A stretch of 64,000 nucleotides of DNA from Lutraria lutraria. Taxonomy: Eukaryota; Mollusca; Bivalvia; Venerida; Mactridae. The stretch's first letter is position 1, and each line of letters begins with the position of its first letter. Positions 36,174-47,915 of this stretch are shown here, piece after piece. The stretch spans positions 31,262,399 through 31,326,398 of the forward strand of contig OZ026841.1 in assembly GCA_964023205.1 (NCBI GenBank). The letters are read 5' to 3'. Below the pieces are notes generated by a model that was not told where the DNA came from, did no database searches, and was given only the letters and a program-made list of their open reading frames with translations. A program made the position numbers and the translations under genes.

Positions 36174-36301
36174 AGTCAAACTAATTAGACTGTTTGTGAC
36201 GGCGAGACACTTTTTCCACTTGGCCCGTTCCATACAGAGGATGGCCCTTCCGAATTCGTTCACAAAATCGGCCAACCGAAACCCCGAATTAGTAGGGCTA
36301 G
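36174..36301 (+). repeat. CTAATTAG-family short element, copy 3
   Basis: Third copy of the family at 1687 and 3811. It starts AAACTAATTAGACTGTTTGT, passes GACGGCGAGACACTTTTTC and CTTCCGAATTCGTTCAC, and ends CCGAATTAGTAGGGCTAG. The simplest copy and the best guide to the true ends. Confidence 0.7.
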
Positions 36302-36613
36302 TGAAAAACATGTACTACGAAAAGACAAAACAATGAAATAAAGACGATAACTTACCATAGTACAAATATATGTCAAGTAAAATTTGTTAATTTTTATCAA
36401 CGTCATATACTTATAAGCAATAAACCATTTGCATATCTGTAAAATGCATAAAAAGCATGCCATCCGGCCTTTACAAATTTTGAAGTATTTATCAAGAGCA
36501 GAATTAATGATACTGGATAATCGTAATCTACTATAGTAATTAGACAGTAACCTTTTCAAAGCAACACCCTGGTGGTAGCAACATTATGTTGATGTAGAGA
36601 GGTTGAACTCATA

Positions 36614-36681
36614 CTCTTCAACAACAGCATGATTTTCCGGTTAAATCGTACAGTGGGAAAAATCATGCTGTTGTTGAAGAG
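36614..36681. repeat. Foldback with perfect 23-bp arms
   Basis: Left arm 36614-36636 (CTCTTCAACAACAGCATGAT then TTT) and right arm 36659-36681 are exact reverse complements around a 22-bp spacer. Non-coding and upstream of the CYP26-like gene. Perfect arms suggest recent origin or conversion between arms. Confidence 0.95.
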
Positions 36682-36787
36682 AGGTTGTTGCTCAAGAGAG
36701 GGCCGCTCTGGAGAGGTTGTACTGTACACGTATTAAATTATGTGTATCTTTGAATAGATGGACGTAATAAGGTGGGAATGAATCGTT

Positions 36788-36960
36788 TGTTTCCGGTCAT
36801 CAACTACCAGTACCCTCATTTTCCCCCGCGATCATAGACTTTTTATTAGGCCCGAAGAACAGTACACACTCTGTCTCCCTTTTTCACCTTCTACACGCGT
36901 ACAAGAGCGATAAAACCCCCGATCGATCTACCCTCCCTATTTAACGAGCCTGTTACCAGA
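36788..36960 (+). repeat. Dispersed repeat, partner of 46026-46195
   Basis: Shares with 46026-46195 a GTTTnT start, a CCCnnTTTTC stretch, CCGCGA, TTATTAGGCCCGA then GAACnGTAC, and CAAGAGC then GATCTACC or similar. Diverged, same orientation, boundaries uncertain. Confidence 0.5.
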
Positions 36961-37261
36961 AACAAACATGTTTAAGTCTTAACTAGATTCATCAATCAAC
37001 TTCGTGATTGAGATGTTTTGCTCAAAGTATATACAAGATAATTATATATGTTCTGATATTTGTTCTGTAAAGTGGACTTTCGCTTAGTGTCATCTTATTT
37101 CTGAACTGCTGCCTATAAATATATATCACTGATAACAAGCGATATTAAATGAACTAACTTATCCCAGCTATAACTAGTTTTTTTGTAGATTTAGAGCCAG
37201 AGCGTCGTCCGCTTTTGACAAGCGCTCGGACAATAGCACAGGCGGAGTCGGTCATACAATT

Positions 37262-37275
37262 AGGTCATTGGGTCG
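37262..37275 (+). promoter_or_regulatory. DR2-like nuclear receptor half-site pair
   Basis: AGGTCA, TT, GGGTCG: one perfect and one 5-of-6 RGKTCA half-site as a direct repeat with 2-bp spacing, about 1.5 kb upstream of the CYP26-like start. DR2 and DR5 sites bind RAR/RXR and control vertebrate CYP26A1. A single imperfect match can arise by chance. Confidence 0.2.
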
Positions 37276-38595
37276 AATTAAAATTCATATGACGCATTTG
37301 TCCCAGTTCCGTTCTATTCAGTGGAGCAGTAGGTTAATATTCGCCCTAATTTCTCGTGATTTACGAGCTATGACTCTTGGGTAGAAGCTCTGGAAGATAA
37401 TAGCGGCCGTGCGTCACGTAATTGAGCTGTTTTTTTATTTACTCACTGTTCGGAATCTAGTTTGAGTGCGTAATTATTTTGAACTGTTTGGTACTTCATT
37501 GGATATGAATAACGCGATATGAGACGCTTTTGTTCCTAAAGTTAAACATTTAACGCACGATTTATAAATCAATGAAATCACGGATACGATGAAGCTAACA
37601 ATAGTTTTGCGAAATTAACCCGGAATATTTTACCGGATATTGCAAAAATAGTTTATCATGTTTATATCACCGAGAGTCGCATGAGCTAAAATATCATATC
37701 GTGTCTTTTAAAATTTCTTTGGTAATAATAATCAGATAATAAGAATATTGATACACTAATCTGTCAGTTTAATAGATCTGAACATGATATCTAAACATTC
37801 CTTATTCTTTTCATCCATGATAATAATTTGAGAATGGGAATAAGATTTGAGATCGGTGTCTGTTCTTAAGTTTCATAATCTCGGCGCCAACCACAATTTA
37901 GAATTTACTTTTTGTAGAGGTTATCAATAATAATTTATCAAAGAACAGCATTGACTTCGGTGAACAATTTCGTTTTTATGATCCATAACTATTTAACATG
38001 TTTTATGTTGATCACATACTTGGTTTAAAACCAAGTTTCAGTATTGTCAACAAAACACATGAATAATTCTGTGTGTGATAAACAGGTATCAGAGTTTGTA
38101 CAGCATTATTCTGGTTTGTTCAGCATGACTGTTTTGTCTTTTCCCATTGGACATACAATGTACACGTGTATTTTGTCTTTAACTGGTATTTAAGCAAAGC
38201 CATCCCAACATGATAGATCGTGCAACTTGTATCTGCGTTGAATGTGACGTAGTCATCCATTGGACATATAACAATTTAGTTAAAATGTATTCGTTCATTT
38301 CTCTGAACTGTTTACCCAGCAAATAACGTGATGAAAATCTATACCTATCTGTATAAGCGTAATCGCTCGTTTTCTTTCCAACACCGCGTAGCGTATACAC
38401 TACCTTGAAGTTCAGATGTCACTAGTTCAACGTACGAGCGATTGCTTGTTCTCGGTTATTTTATGAACTTATACATTGATTAGAAATAAAAAGGTTACTT
38501 GGGATAGCCTTGAAAAGGTTACAATGTTCGTTTGGGCTTCATAGTAGGTTTTGCATACGTCACCTGTCCGTGACGCAGTTCATGAATCGGTAGGG

Positions 38596-38602
38596 TATAA
38601 AA
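38596..38602 (+). promoter_or_regulatory. TATA box of the CYP26-like gene
   Basis: TATAAAA in the context GGGTATAAAACGG lies 158 bp before the ATG at 38760. CGTCACCTGTCCGTGACG at about 38558-38575 just upstream holds two opposed CRE-like TGACG half-sites. Spacing fits a TATA-driven start near 38625-38630. Confidence 0.6.
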
Positions 38603-38759
38603 CGGTTCCAAAACCCAACTTCACCATTTTAATATCTAGAAACCGTCTGACTAACATTAATATTGCTACATTTTTATACTTGATAAAAGATAAAAATTGA
38701 TAACAGAAAAAACTTCAGTTTTAATTTTACTATTCACTACTCATACTTTGTTATCGACA

Positions 38760-41700
38760 ATGGATGCGTTCGCTTGGTTGATTGTCGCAGTCATTATGCT
38801 GCTGTTTTGCTGGGTTCGATCCCGAAACGAGCAAGAGACAGTAGAAGGCAATTTGCCTCCTGGTCCAATGGGATTGCCATTTATTGGAAAAACCTTCGAC
38901 TTTGCAAGAAAAAAGGTACATTTTATTTTTAGTTAACAGTTTTGTACAATAAATTGCATTCATTCTCTATGTTCGTTACAAATACTGCAACTTTTGCATA
39001 ATGAAGAAAACTAATAGCTGCAGTGAAATCATCACCAGTAGCATGTTCAAAAGGGCATGTTTATTGATTAAATGTTCTGCACTGAAATGTTCGGTCTGTT
39101 TTTATTATGATATGATAGCGATTGTGTTAATTCAGTAGTAAATGTAAGGAGAGACTTTCAAATAGCACTGCTCGCGCGGTCAGTCACCCCGGCTTTTCTG
39201 TATATAAAGATCGATTGAAGTAGGGTCAATGCCCTGTTCTCGTGCGAGGGGATATTCTCTGTCTTTGTGTTTTGTTGAGAGGACGTGACTTCACTTACAG
39301 CTATATCAATCAGTTGTTTTAAGTTCGTATCAGAGTGAGCAGCTATGCATTTCGATACAGATCTTTTCTCCTATTTTTATGGATTTTTTTCTAATGTTTT
39401 TTTTAATGTTTAATTTTACGTATACATTTGTGTTTTCATGAATATGTGGATATTTTATTCAGGTATGTCAGATTTTTTCCAATTGGCATAATTTATGCGT
39501 ACAAACTAAAAAGGTCTATTTATAATTGCCGTAAAAGTACACTAGTTTTTAACCTAAATTATCTAGTTATTTTCCTGCACGTATACAAATGTTAAATATA
39601 GGCTAAGTACATTTGTACTACCGTACTCTAGTGTTAAGTTATAATTTTCTATCAAAGTATATTTCATCTCGGGTCAGAATATAATGTTGTTTTTTGAACC
39701 GTTTCGTTGTACATGTCGTAAGGTCACATCATCTGTGTTATTTTATTTCTAAATATAGTTATTACGATGCCCTTTGCTGATAAGCATAATACCATTATTG
39801 TTTACCAGAGCATAGTAACCTAACCTAAATATAAAAATAGATAAATCGGTTAATTGATCAAGGTGAACATGTATAATTTGCTTCCAAGTCCATGCACGGA
39901 CTTGTGTTAAAAATGTATTCACGGACAAAATATCACGAGGATATTGTCATTGACAATTTAAGTGTCCCGCATAATTTTGTTTTAGACACCTTTATTTTGG
40001 CTTATATGAGTTTTGACCGAGATCTTTTGAAAATCCTTGCTGTAGGTCAAGGCTGTTCTTTAACGAGCTACATGCTCATAGCGTTGGTTGCATTTTGTCC
40101 AATAGTAAGCAGAAAGTTATTTTCGGGTGATTTTCGAAAAATAGGGTGTTTCATTCTAATATTGATTCAGATATACGGTAGTCGGGAACATGTTATTTTC
40201 CCTTAAGGCCGCCATTTTGTATTTTGATTAATTAAATGGTTCACCCGAAACATATTGGTGTACGTGCCGTAACGGCAAGCCGGTGGAGTTGTTCATTTGA
40301 CGAAAGTCATATAGATCTGTACCATTGGTACACGTCTATTGTGTTCTACAATCGATAATAATAAGCTCATAATTATCTCATGTTTAGCATTTTAACCCTG
40401 AAACAGCTTATCAATCAATAATCGCTAGCTAAACAAAATACTATTATTTACGTTTAAATATTCTAACAAATACCCTTTTATTTCGAGTGACGGGCTCATT
40501 TTTCCCGAGCCTTGTTAAATGTGTAGGAATATTTAAATGTGTTTGTCTAGACAAACTTTAATGTAGGCTTACCTCATGCATTATATATTGACAAACTGAT
40601 AACATCTATAGGTTTATTTAAGGACAGTAGGACTTTGGCAACTTTAATATCTGCACGTGCATAACCACATTGATTAAACAAGGATCATTAAGTGTATGCT
40701 TTAAACTTGACAATGAAAATGAATGTATCCCCTAGCGTTTCTTCTGTGAAACTGCGTTGGATGAGGAATTTATGTGATATGTCACCTTTATATATCTTTC
40801 ACTTTAATACTATTCATTGTTGCCCGTATGAAGCTATTTTAAATTTGGGGAGGGCTAAGTTTGGGGGGGGGGGTCATAGCCCCTTTTAAAAAACCATTAC
40901 AGCAAAAATTATTGGATGGGGTTCTTCCCCGGGTAGCGTAGTAGTGCAGAGTTTTTGCTTGTTAAAGAATCTTGTTGACACGTGCCTTTTCAGATCAATA
41001 TTGGTTTCTTTTGACCACAGTAGATTTAATTAATTATTCATATAATCATGCGTATCGTTTTGTTACAAAATATAATAATAGCAATAGTTCTTAGAGTGTG
41101 TTGGAAGTTTTCACTTACTAGTAGGTATTTCTGTGTTCTTTTACTGTAAAACATATTAACCTGATATTGATTTCTGTATTTCTAGGTTGAATTCTTCCGT
41201 GAAGGGCATAATCGATATGGCAGAATATTTAAAACCCGTCTGTTCGGAAAGTCCATCATCCGGGTTTACGGCTCAGAAAACATTCGCACCATTATTCATG
41301 GAGAGAACAATATAGTCCAATCCTCGTACCCAGCCTCAGTTAAAAAGCTTTTGGGTGAACAATCTATCTCAATGAGTCACGGAGACGCTCATGAAACAAA
41401 GAAGCGAGACTTAATGAAGTATTTATGTCCAGAATTCTTTGCCAACCACACCCCTGTAATGTCCCAGCTCATTACCGACCATATCGAGTCATGGGTTCAA
41501 AAACCAGCCATTGATCTGTACGAAGAGACGAAGAAACTGTTTATTGAACTTTCTGCAAGATTTCTTATCAACATTGACATCTCCAATGACAACATTACTA
41601 AGCTTAGAGAACAACTTGATATATTTACTGATAACATATTCTGTCTTCCTGTTAACCTACCTGGCTTCGGATTCTACAAGGTAACGTTTTAATATTAATT

Positions 41701-42960
41701 CTTTTCTTCTTTCAATCATTGTAATTGTTGAATAGGAATTTGAGTAGGTGAATGATTTATAATAGTACTCTAAACCGTGTAGACTAAATTCAATAGAAAG
41801 GTAGTTTTACATGCTTAACTTCGTATATCTATTGCTTTGCAATATACGAAATGTAATATAATCTCACACCATTCCCTAGTCAAAATAGTTCAACTGTTCT
41901 TCAGTTTGATTATTTATGTTCTTACATGTTTTAACTATCCGTTTTCTTAATAAAATTTACCTACAATTCTAAGTGTTTAAATGTTCCAGGCATTGAACGC
42001 AAAGAAAGCTTTAAGAAAGATCATAGCTGAGTGTTTAACACAGTCTGAAAACAACAACTGCACTTCCGGTGAACTATCGTCTGTCTTACAACAACTTATG
42101 GCTGACCAGGGTAAAGACGCCGACAACAAGACACTTCTGCTTGACATCATCATCGATTTACTGTTTTCTAGCGCCCAGACTGTCTCATCGGCCGGATGTT
42201 CACTAGCACATAAGTTAGCTACTCGTACTGATGTCATAGACAAGGTTCAGGATGACATTGACCATCAAGATTTATCAGACGCTCAGGAGACCATATGTTA
42301 TAATGACATCACAGAAATGACGTACGTTGATGCCATTGTCAAGGAAACATTGCGACTTGCGCCACCAGTTGGTGGAGGTTACAGATCTGTAAAGGAAACA
42401 TTTGAACTTGATGTAAGTTTAATTTGTTTTCGATTTTAAAAGGCATACGTAGTCAAATTTTAATATACTTGTACTATAAAAATGCTTTGATTTAATGAAA
42501 TATGAATTAAAATATATTGCTGAAAAAATGCGCATGTTCAATTAGATTAATGACGTTGTGGTCCATAGCAATCGAACGTTTCGTTCACAGAGCTAACTAG
42601 AATGTGCTTTAATGAAACTTAATTATGTATTTCCAGGGTTACACAATTCCCAAAGGTTGGTCTGTCGTGTTCAGCATTCGTGAGACTCAACGCAGCGAGA
42701 GCTCATTTGGTGACGCTGACAGTTTTATTCCAGACCGGTGGTTAAACACAAAAGAAGCTAAAGATCGGTTCACGTTTCTTCCATTTGGAGCAGGAAGCCG
42801 TGCTTGTCCCGGTCAAGCATACGCTAAAATGATCTTAAAACTTTTCACCGTGGAGTTTACACGAGCCTGCTCACCATCAATGTTAAAAGACAGTGATTTT
42901 GTTTCATGGCCATCTCCAAAACCAAGAGAACAAATATTAGTTCGTCTTGATAGAAAATAA
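38760..42960 (+). CDS. CYP26-like cytochrome P450, retinoid hydroxylase family
   Basis: Exons are 38760-38915, 41186-41680, 41990-42412 and 42637-42960, all joined in phase 0; 465 residues. Residues 4-20 are the ER membrane anchor and PPGPMGLPFIGKT (33-45) is the proline-rich hinge. YGRIFKTRLFG and the following GEnN...YPASVKKLLGEQSIS segment match the CYP26 N-terminal half. The K-helix ETLRLAPP is at 336-343 and the heme loop FGAGSRACPG has Cys415 as iron ligand. DGYTIPKGWSVVFSIRETQ is the CYP26 beta-region pattern. CYP26 enzymes hydroxylate and clear retinoic acid at the ER; substrate here is inferred. The I-helix reads LLFSSAQTVSSAG, with Gln where CYP26A1 has Glu. It is slightly short for the family (about 490-520). 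ATG 38760 is the first ATG that gives a normal anchor. Confidence 0.93.
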
Positions 42961-42976
42961 ACAATTTGTGGAACTG

Positions 42977-42982
42977 AATAAA
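42977..42982 (+). terminator. Polyadenylation signal of the CYP26-like gene
   Basis: AATAAA 17 bp after the TAA stop codon. If used, the 3' untranslated region would be very short (about 30-50 bases). Further AT-rich signals lie downstream, so it may not be the main site. Confidence 0.5.
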
Positions 42983-43508
42983 CTGATCTCAGAATGTGCT
43001 TTCAATTGCCAAAAAAGTTCAACATAACAAGTGTTTGAGAAACATATTTACTTGAAAAACGTAATTGCATATAACAATTATGTACACCATCAGATTTAAC
43101 GCATTTTAATTTACTGCTAACTAATAGGTGATGGGTTTCTAAAAGTATGTTAACGAATTTTTGATAATCAACATGTACACTGTAAGTGAATAAAAGCATA
43201 ATAATGTTAGACATTTTTTAACAAACACACTATTTTTAATTTTTTGAGCACTTAAATGTAAAGTCTGCACATTTCAAACCTTTATTATTGCTTTTGTCCA
43301 TCATTCTTGATTAATTCCTTTCTGTGATAACTCTGTGATATTGTATATATGTTATTTATTTATTTATTCGGTCTGAACCAACGTCTGGTTGACTGATTTT
43401 GATATACATGTAGGCGTGTTTGTGTATGTTCCCTTCATTATCATTTGTATGTAGGTCATAATATTAGTTCATTAGCGTCTCTGTATAAACATTGTCATGT
43501 GACTAAAT

Positions 43509-43585
43509 GTGACTAAATTGGTTCCCGGTCCATGTTGCAGCGCACCAAATGCCTATGTACAGACAACGGGGATCAATTTAGTCAC
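43509..43585. mobile_element. 75-bp foldback element, copy 1
   Basis: GTGACTAAATTGGTTCCCGG at the left pairs imperfectly with CGGGGATCAATTTAGTCAC at the right. The centre has CCATGTTGCA, then CACCAAATGCCTATGTACAG. A second copy at 45413-45487 has the same centre and the same TGGTTCCCG arms. Confidence 0.8.
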
Positions 43586-45412
43586 CGACAAATAACAATG
43601 GCGGATTAGAAGCATCCTTAGATTCGCATGACGTTACTTTCAGCAAATCAGATGTTTCAACATTTATATATCAGAGTTTTGTGTTTTTTTTGTTGTTTTA
43701 TTTTAAATAATTGGACCCTGTCCATTTTTTCTATGTAATTTAAATTTGTATTAGGTTGATACGGGTTTTTTGAAAATTCAGTGGACAGAAATATAGATAA
43801 GTCTTAAATCGAATGGCACTCAGTTGAAGTGTATGGTATGTCAGCACTAGTTATATTGTCTTCTTGTTTTTCAATGCGGGGAATGGTTACCGGTGATAAA
43901 TTAGCCATGATCATCATCATCATTTAATTTCCTCACTGCATTTACCTCCCTTTGTTGTAGATTTATCGTTGTGTAAAGGGAGATAATTCACTGAGCAATT
44001 TCATTTGACATTATAGGGTATGTGTAAATGTATGACGCAATTGTTTAAATATCTTATTTGACGAGATTGGTGTAAATGATTATTTTTGTTTATGTGTGTT
44101 CTTAATTTTACTGAAAAACAAATTCTGAATTAGTCAAATGTACACATGTTCCGTAACGCTAAATTGTATTCTCTTAAATTTGTTTGCAAGAATGAATATA
44201 TATTGTCTTACTAGTCATTTATCTAAAAAAAGACAATTAAAAGATAAATTAAATTCTGTCATAATGCTTATAGCTAATTATTTTTGTTTTGCAACGAGTT
44301 ACTTGTATGATTTCAATGCCTTATTTGTGCCATATCTGTAGTTAGGCAGCAGAAATATGTAATTATGTAAGTCACATTTATGTCATCTATGAATCCTGTT
44401 TCCTTTTATTGTTCTGACTGTTTCTATACATCGTACTGCATATTTAGAACTGATTTGCTTCATTATTCAACTAGGCAGCGTATAAAGTACGCAGCACTCT
44501 GTAGTTATTTAGTAAAATAATAAACTCGCCATCGTATATCCGGTAAGAAATGTTTTGTATTATCCATGTAGTTTATTTTGTGAATTCAATGTGCCATACG
44601 TGTATACTTATTAAAGTTTCATTTTTTTACTGGAATGTTATGATATGGGTTTACGATGTACGAATCTGTTATTGCGTATATGAAATGCATTGTCTTGTCT
44701 GTGAACTCGTGGTGCCATAAATTAATATTTATGAATTTATTATAATAAATAAATATAAAGAACAAAAAAACTTGTTTATACTGTATCAGTCAACCGGCAT
44801 ATACATGTAATTGTAATTATGCTACTCATAGCTGACAGTTATTGATAAAGCTACCCCAATACTTGTTATCAACTGACCAAAGACCAACATTGCTTAGGGA
44901 ACTCACTGTGATATCCTTTGATCACAGGGTTTACACGGAAACTGAACTTACATAGCCAGGCACTGCAACATGGAAAGGGAACTACAAGCAAGTAACAACT
45001 GCATGGCGGATATAGAAATACATTTGTATTGTAGTAGTACTTTGGTCCACAAATTTCATGCGCGTCGAGTGAGTGACGACTATACATGTACAAATGTATA
45101 TGGAAAAACGAACAATTGTTTAATTTTCAAAAAGGGGTTCATCATATAACTCATCTATACATTGAGACGAATAGATCACATGAACTAGCTAAATAAGGAG
45201 AGATGGCAACGCATCAGAATAGAGACATATTTTCTATGACAGTCAATAGTTGGTGATACAATGTACACATCTTGATGATGCTAAGTTGTTTGTCTTGGGT
45301 TGTATGTTTGTCAGCAGAGTTCATGAATCTAAAGTAGATCGTGTTCTGACTAGGTATCTTAGTAATCTTGACAGTACCAAGCTAGCTAGCTGTTGCCTAA
45401 CCATTCCATCAT

Positions 45413-45487
45413 TTAAACTGGTTCCCGTTCCATGTTGCACTTCAAACCAAAGGCTACGTACACACAAGTCAACGGGAACCAGTTTAA
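45413..45487. mobile_element. 75-bp foldback element, copy 2
   Basis: Arms TTAAACTGGTTCCCGTT and AACGGGAACCAGTTTAA are perfect 17-bp reverse complements. The centre CCATGTTGCAC, AAACCAAAGGCTACGTACAC matches the copy at 43509-43585. Very small for a transposable element; perhaps a tiny MITE. Confidence 0.85.
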
Positions 45488-45903
45488 TACCCTTTCTCCG
45501 TATGTGTGGCAGATTTCCGAAAGAAATCACGAAGAATGCGGCACTGAATGTTGTAAAATAAATTAACACATGAAAGATAAATGTACCCGTAATAGCATAT
45601 GTACTGGAATGGCTACTTCAATTATGTATGAATATCTATAGTAGTTGCGAATAAGCTGTATATACACTTACCTCTCTTTAGCCATACGTACACTTCTCGT
45701 AAATGTTTTACCATGGGTGTTTCTGGTAAATATCAATACATGTACATATGTGCATTCTCACAGACTACAATTAAACTCCACAAAACACTCAGTGAACATA
45801 TTAGTCACCTGACTCGGCTTGGCATCTTGTAGCATCGGTTATGTAATCTGTTCACCATACATGTGCGGGATATTTTTGGGTTAATGTTTTTAACCATCAT
45901 TGT

Positions 45904-45989
45904 ATCAAGGACTTATGTGATCATAAGAATATCTTAAAACGTTTCATATGTGCAAAATTACATTTTGGAACTGTATATAAGTCCTTGAT
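45904..45989. repeat. 13-bp inverted pair flanking 60 bp
   Basis: ATCAAGGACTTAT at 45904-45916 and ATAAGTCCTTGAT at 45977-45989 are exact reverse complements. Possibly another small foldback element; no second copy was seen. Confidence 0.6.
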
Positions 45990-46025
45990 TGTATCAAAAA
46001 CCAAATTGATATGGCGCAAATAATT

Positions 46026-46195
46026 ATTTGTTTCTGATTATCTGTCCTACCCAATATTTTCTCCGCGACACTGAACTTATTATTAGGCCCGAGGAACGGT
46101 ACGTTTACTTGTTATACCTTTCCAGACGCTCTCAAGAGCAAAAAGATTAAAGATATCCGACCTACCAACCCAAACTCCCCGCAGCGGTTACCTCC
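46026..46195 (+). repeat. Dispersed repeat, partner of 36788-36960
   Basis: Contains TTATTAGGCCCGAGGAACGG and CTCAAGAGC in the same order as the copy at 36788. Ends unclear. Confidence 0.5.
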
Positions 46196-46209
46196 CTTGA
46201 TCAGTACAT

Positions 46210-46374
46210 TATAGTGGAAAACACTCTTTTCTATAGTTCTGCAGGCTATAGTCCAGGCCTACACCACTAAATTTGTTTGCTTTTGAGAGTGATTTCAGGG
46301 TTAGGGTTTAGTGGTGTATGCCTTGGACTATAGCCACAGTGTGGACTATAGAAAAAAGTCGCACCCCATTATAG
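46210..46374. mobile_element. 165-bp imperfect foldback element
   Basis: CTATAGTCCAGGCCTACACC then ACTAAA (46246-46271) pairs with TTTAGTGGTGTATGCCTTGG then ACTATAG (46307-46333). Outer arms (TATAGTGG, TTTTCTATAGT) pair with ACTATAGAAAA and CCCATTATA. The whole block folds on itself around a 35-bp centre. Non-coding. Confidence 0.75.
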
Positions 46375-46434
46375 TAGCAAAGAGTGACGTAACCGGTGTG
46401 AGGAGTTCGCTACCGACCATGTTGTAACCCGTCA

Positions 46435-46507
46435 CAAAAGACAAGGGAAACAACTCTGTCTGACCACGTATACCGTGGTCAGACAGAGTTGTTTCCCTTG
46501 TCTTTTG
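46435..46507. repeat. Perfect 34-bp hairpin, 5-base loop
   Basis: Left arm 46435-46468 starts CAAAAGACAAGGGAAACAAC and ends GACCACG. The loop is TATAC. The right arm 46474-46507 is an exact reverse complement. Long perfect arms mean either recent origin or ongoing arm homogenisation. It could be transcribed as a short hairpin RNA, but no promoter was seen. Confidence 0.95.
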
Positions 46508-46644
46508 CTAGAAACAGTTATACCATATTAATGTTCAACTGAACATTTGAATAGAATAGTTCTGCTTTTTCCATAATTAAGTTGTTTGTGTACAAATTGC
46601 AAACTTTTTGTTGATATGTGGAATGATTAGCCCCTCGTGATTAC

Positions 46645-46794
46645 CTCGTATGCCACTCGGAATCAGACATGTGGATAAAACAATTCTATTACTGAAGGTT
46701 GATGGTTCCATCCAGGTGTAAGCCTCGAGTATTCCCCAATCGTAGAATCTGTCAAAGTCACTAGATGACCCCCGGCTGATGATAGATCTATGAA
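46645..46794 (-). other. Possible orphan exon, phase 1-1
   Basis: On the minus strand a 150-bp open segment lies between a good acceptor (TTTGCTACAG at 46795) and a donor (GAG|GTAATC at 46645). The peptide includes SDFDRFYDWGILEAYTWM and IVLSTCLIPSGIRG. Symmetric phase 1-1 exons are common in extracellular domains. I do not recognise the family, and no neighbouring exons were found, so this may be chance or a relic. Confidence 0.2.
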
Positions 46795-47318
46795 CTGTAG
46801 CAAATTGACACACAAAATAAAGATATGATACAATAAGTATGTGTTTGCTATGAAGAACTATGATCCATTTATAACTCAAATATACAGTTTTCTAATTTAG
46901 AAACGAAGCACACGATGGGAAAAGAATATGAATCGTACAACTTCTATCAATATAGTATATATATATTCATTAGAACAACTTGGGCGGTGTTCCCGACAGG
47001 CCAAACGTATAAGAATCTAGCCAAACTTACTGAAAGTGCTTAACTGCTCCCACGGTAATTGAGAGTAATTTATGTCTATACGGACTGTTCCAAGACGGTA
47101 CTCCGGGGATTTTTGCGATTTCTTAGTTTTATGTGACACTGTTGTACACTTGTTGATACGTGACTTTTAGTCTTAGCTGAATTGATTAGTTTGTGGGCGT
47201 ATGTTGTAATGTTTATATTTGTATGAGTTATGTTTGTTTGTTGGTGGAAAAGTTTGCATTTCTTTGTAATTCGATTTAAATCCAGGATTTCTATAATCTT
47301 GGGTTGGTTAAAAGTTAA

Positions 47319-47434
47319 AACCATAGGGGGCTAGAACGTTGCAGAAATATAAATGTGTTTTGGTCCAAGTTGCCATTTTAGGCCTTAATAACCATTATAC
47401 ACGACCCCTTTAACGTGCTAGCCCCTGTGGTTAA
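47319..47434. mobile_element. Short element with inverted ends
   Basis: AACCATAGGGGGCTAGAACG then TT at the left and AACGTGCTAGCCCCTGTGG then TT at the right are imperfect reverse complements of about 21 bp. 116 bp in all, non-coding, MITE-like. Confidence 0.6.
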
Positions 47435-47915
47435 AACATGGTTTATGTGGCCTACAAAATACATCAGAGACTTTTTAATTAAGAACATTTTGCAGAGGGC
47501 ATGCCACCGGACACCCTAGAGTGACCCTGGACTTCCCTAGAGTAACAAAGCTTCAGTTATAAGACGATCATTGATGTCTATTTACAAAATATTCAACATT
47601 GTCATACAGTGATTCAACATGTCTGACATATAACATAGAATGATGGTGAATTGTACCAACATAAGCTGAACAGAGTTTTTCAAATTTATTGACATATTGA
47701 TAAATATGTATTAAACAATATTATGACAATTATTAATTATATTTAGCCAGATTTCTTCCATACAATCTTAAAACATGTCAACTTATGGCAACATCTTCAA
47801 TCACTTACAGATAATTAACCCCGATGTCCTAGCTACAAGCACCTCATACTTGTCACACTAATAATATTATGTCCTGCTGTAAATAACATATCAACATTTA
47901 TACAGCAGTGCAAGA

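Larger units (their letters stand above)
42983..46025. other. Region between CYP26 and CDC23, left part
   Basis: Convergent intergenic DNA. It holds two copies of a 75-bp foldback element (43509-43585, 45413-45487), a CAT/ATC microsatellite near 43910, and a 13-bp inverted pair at 45904-45989. No coding exon could be supported. Confidence 0.4.

Noticed and set aside
38404..38430. Two AGTTCA half-sites near the CYP26 promoter as a RARE
   Set aside because: Spacing is 9 bp, not 1, 2 or 5, so it does not fit a known RAR/RXR direct repeat.
39892..40206. 104-codon plus-strand frame in CYP26 intron 1
   Set aside because: No family resemblance, no splice signals in phase with the flanking exons, and the spliced CYP26 protein is complete without it.
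45250..45561. 103-codon plus-strand frame
   Set aside because: It spans the 75-bp foldback element and overlaps an 82-codon minus frame; there is no domain.
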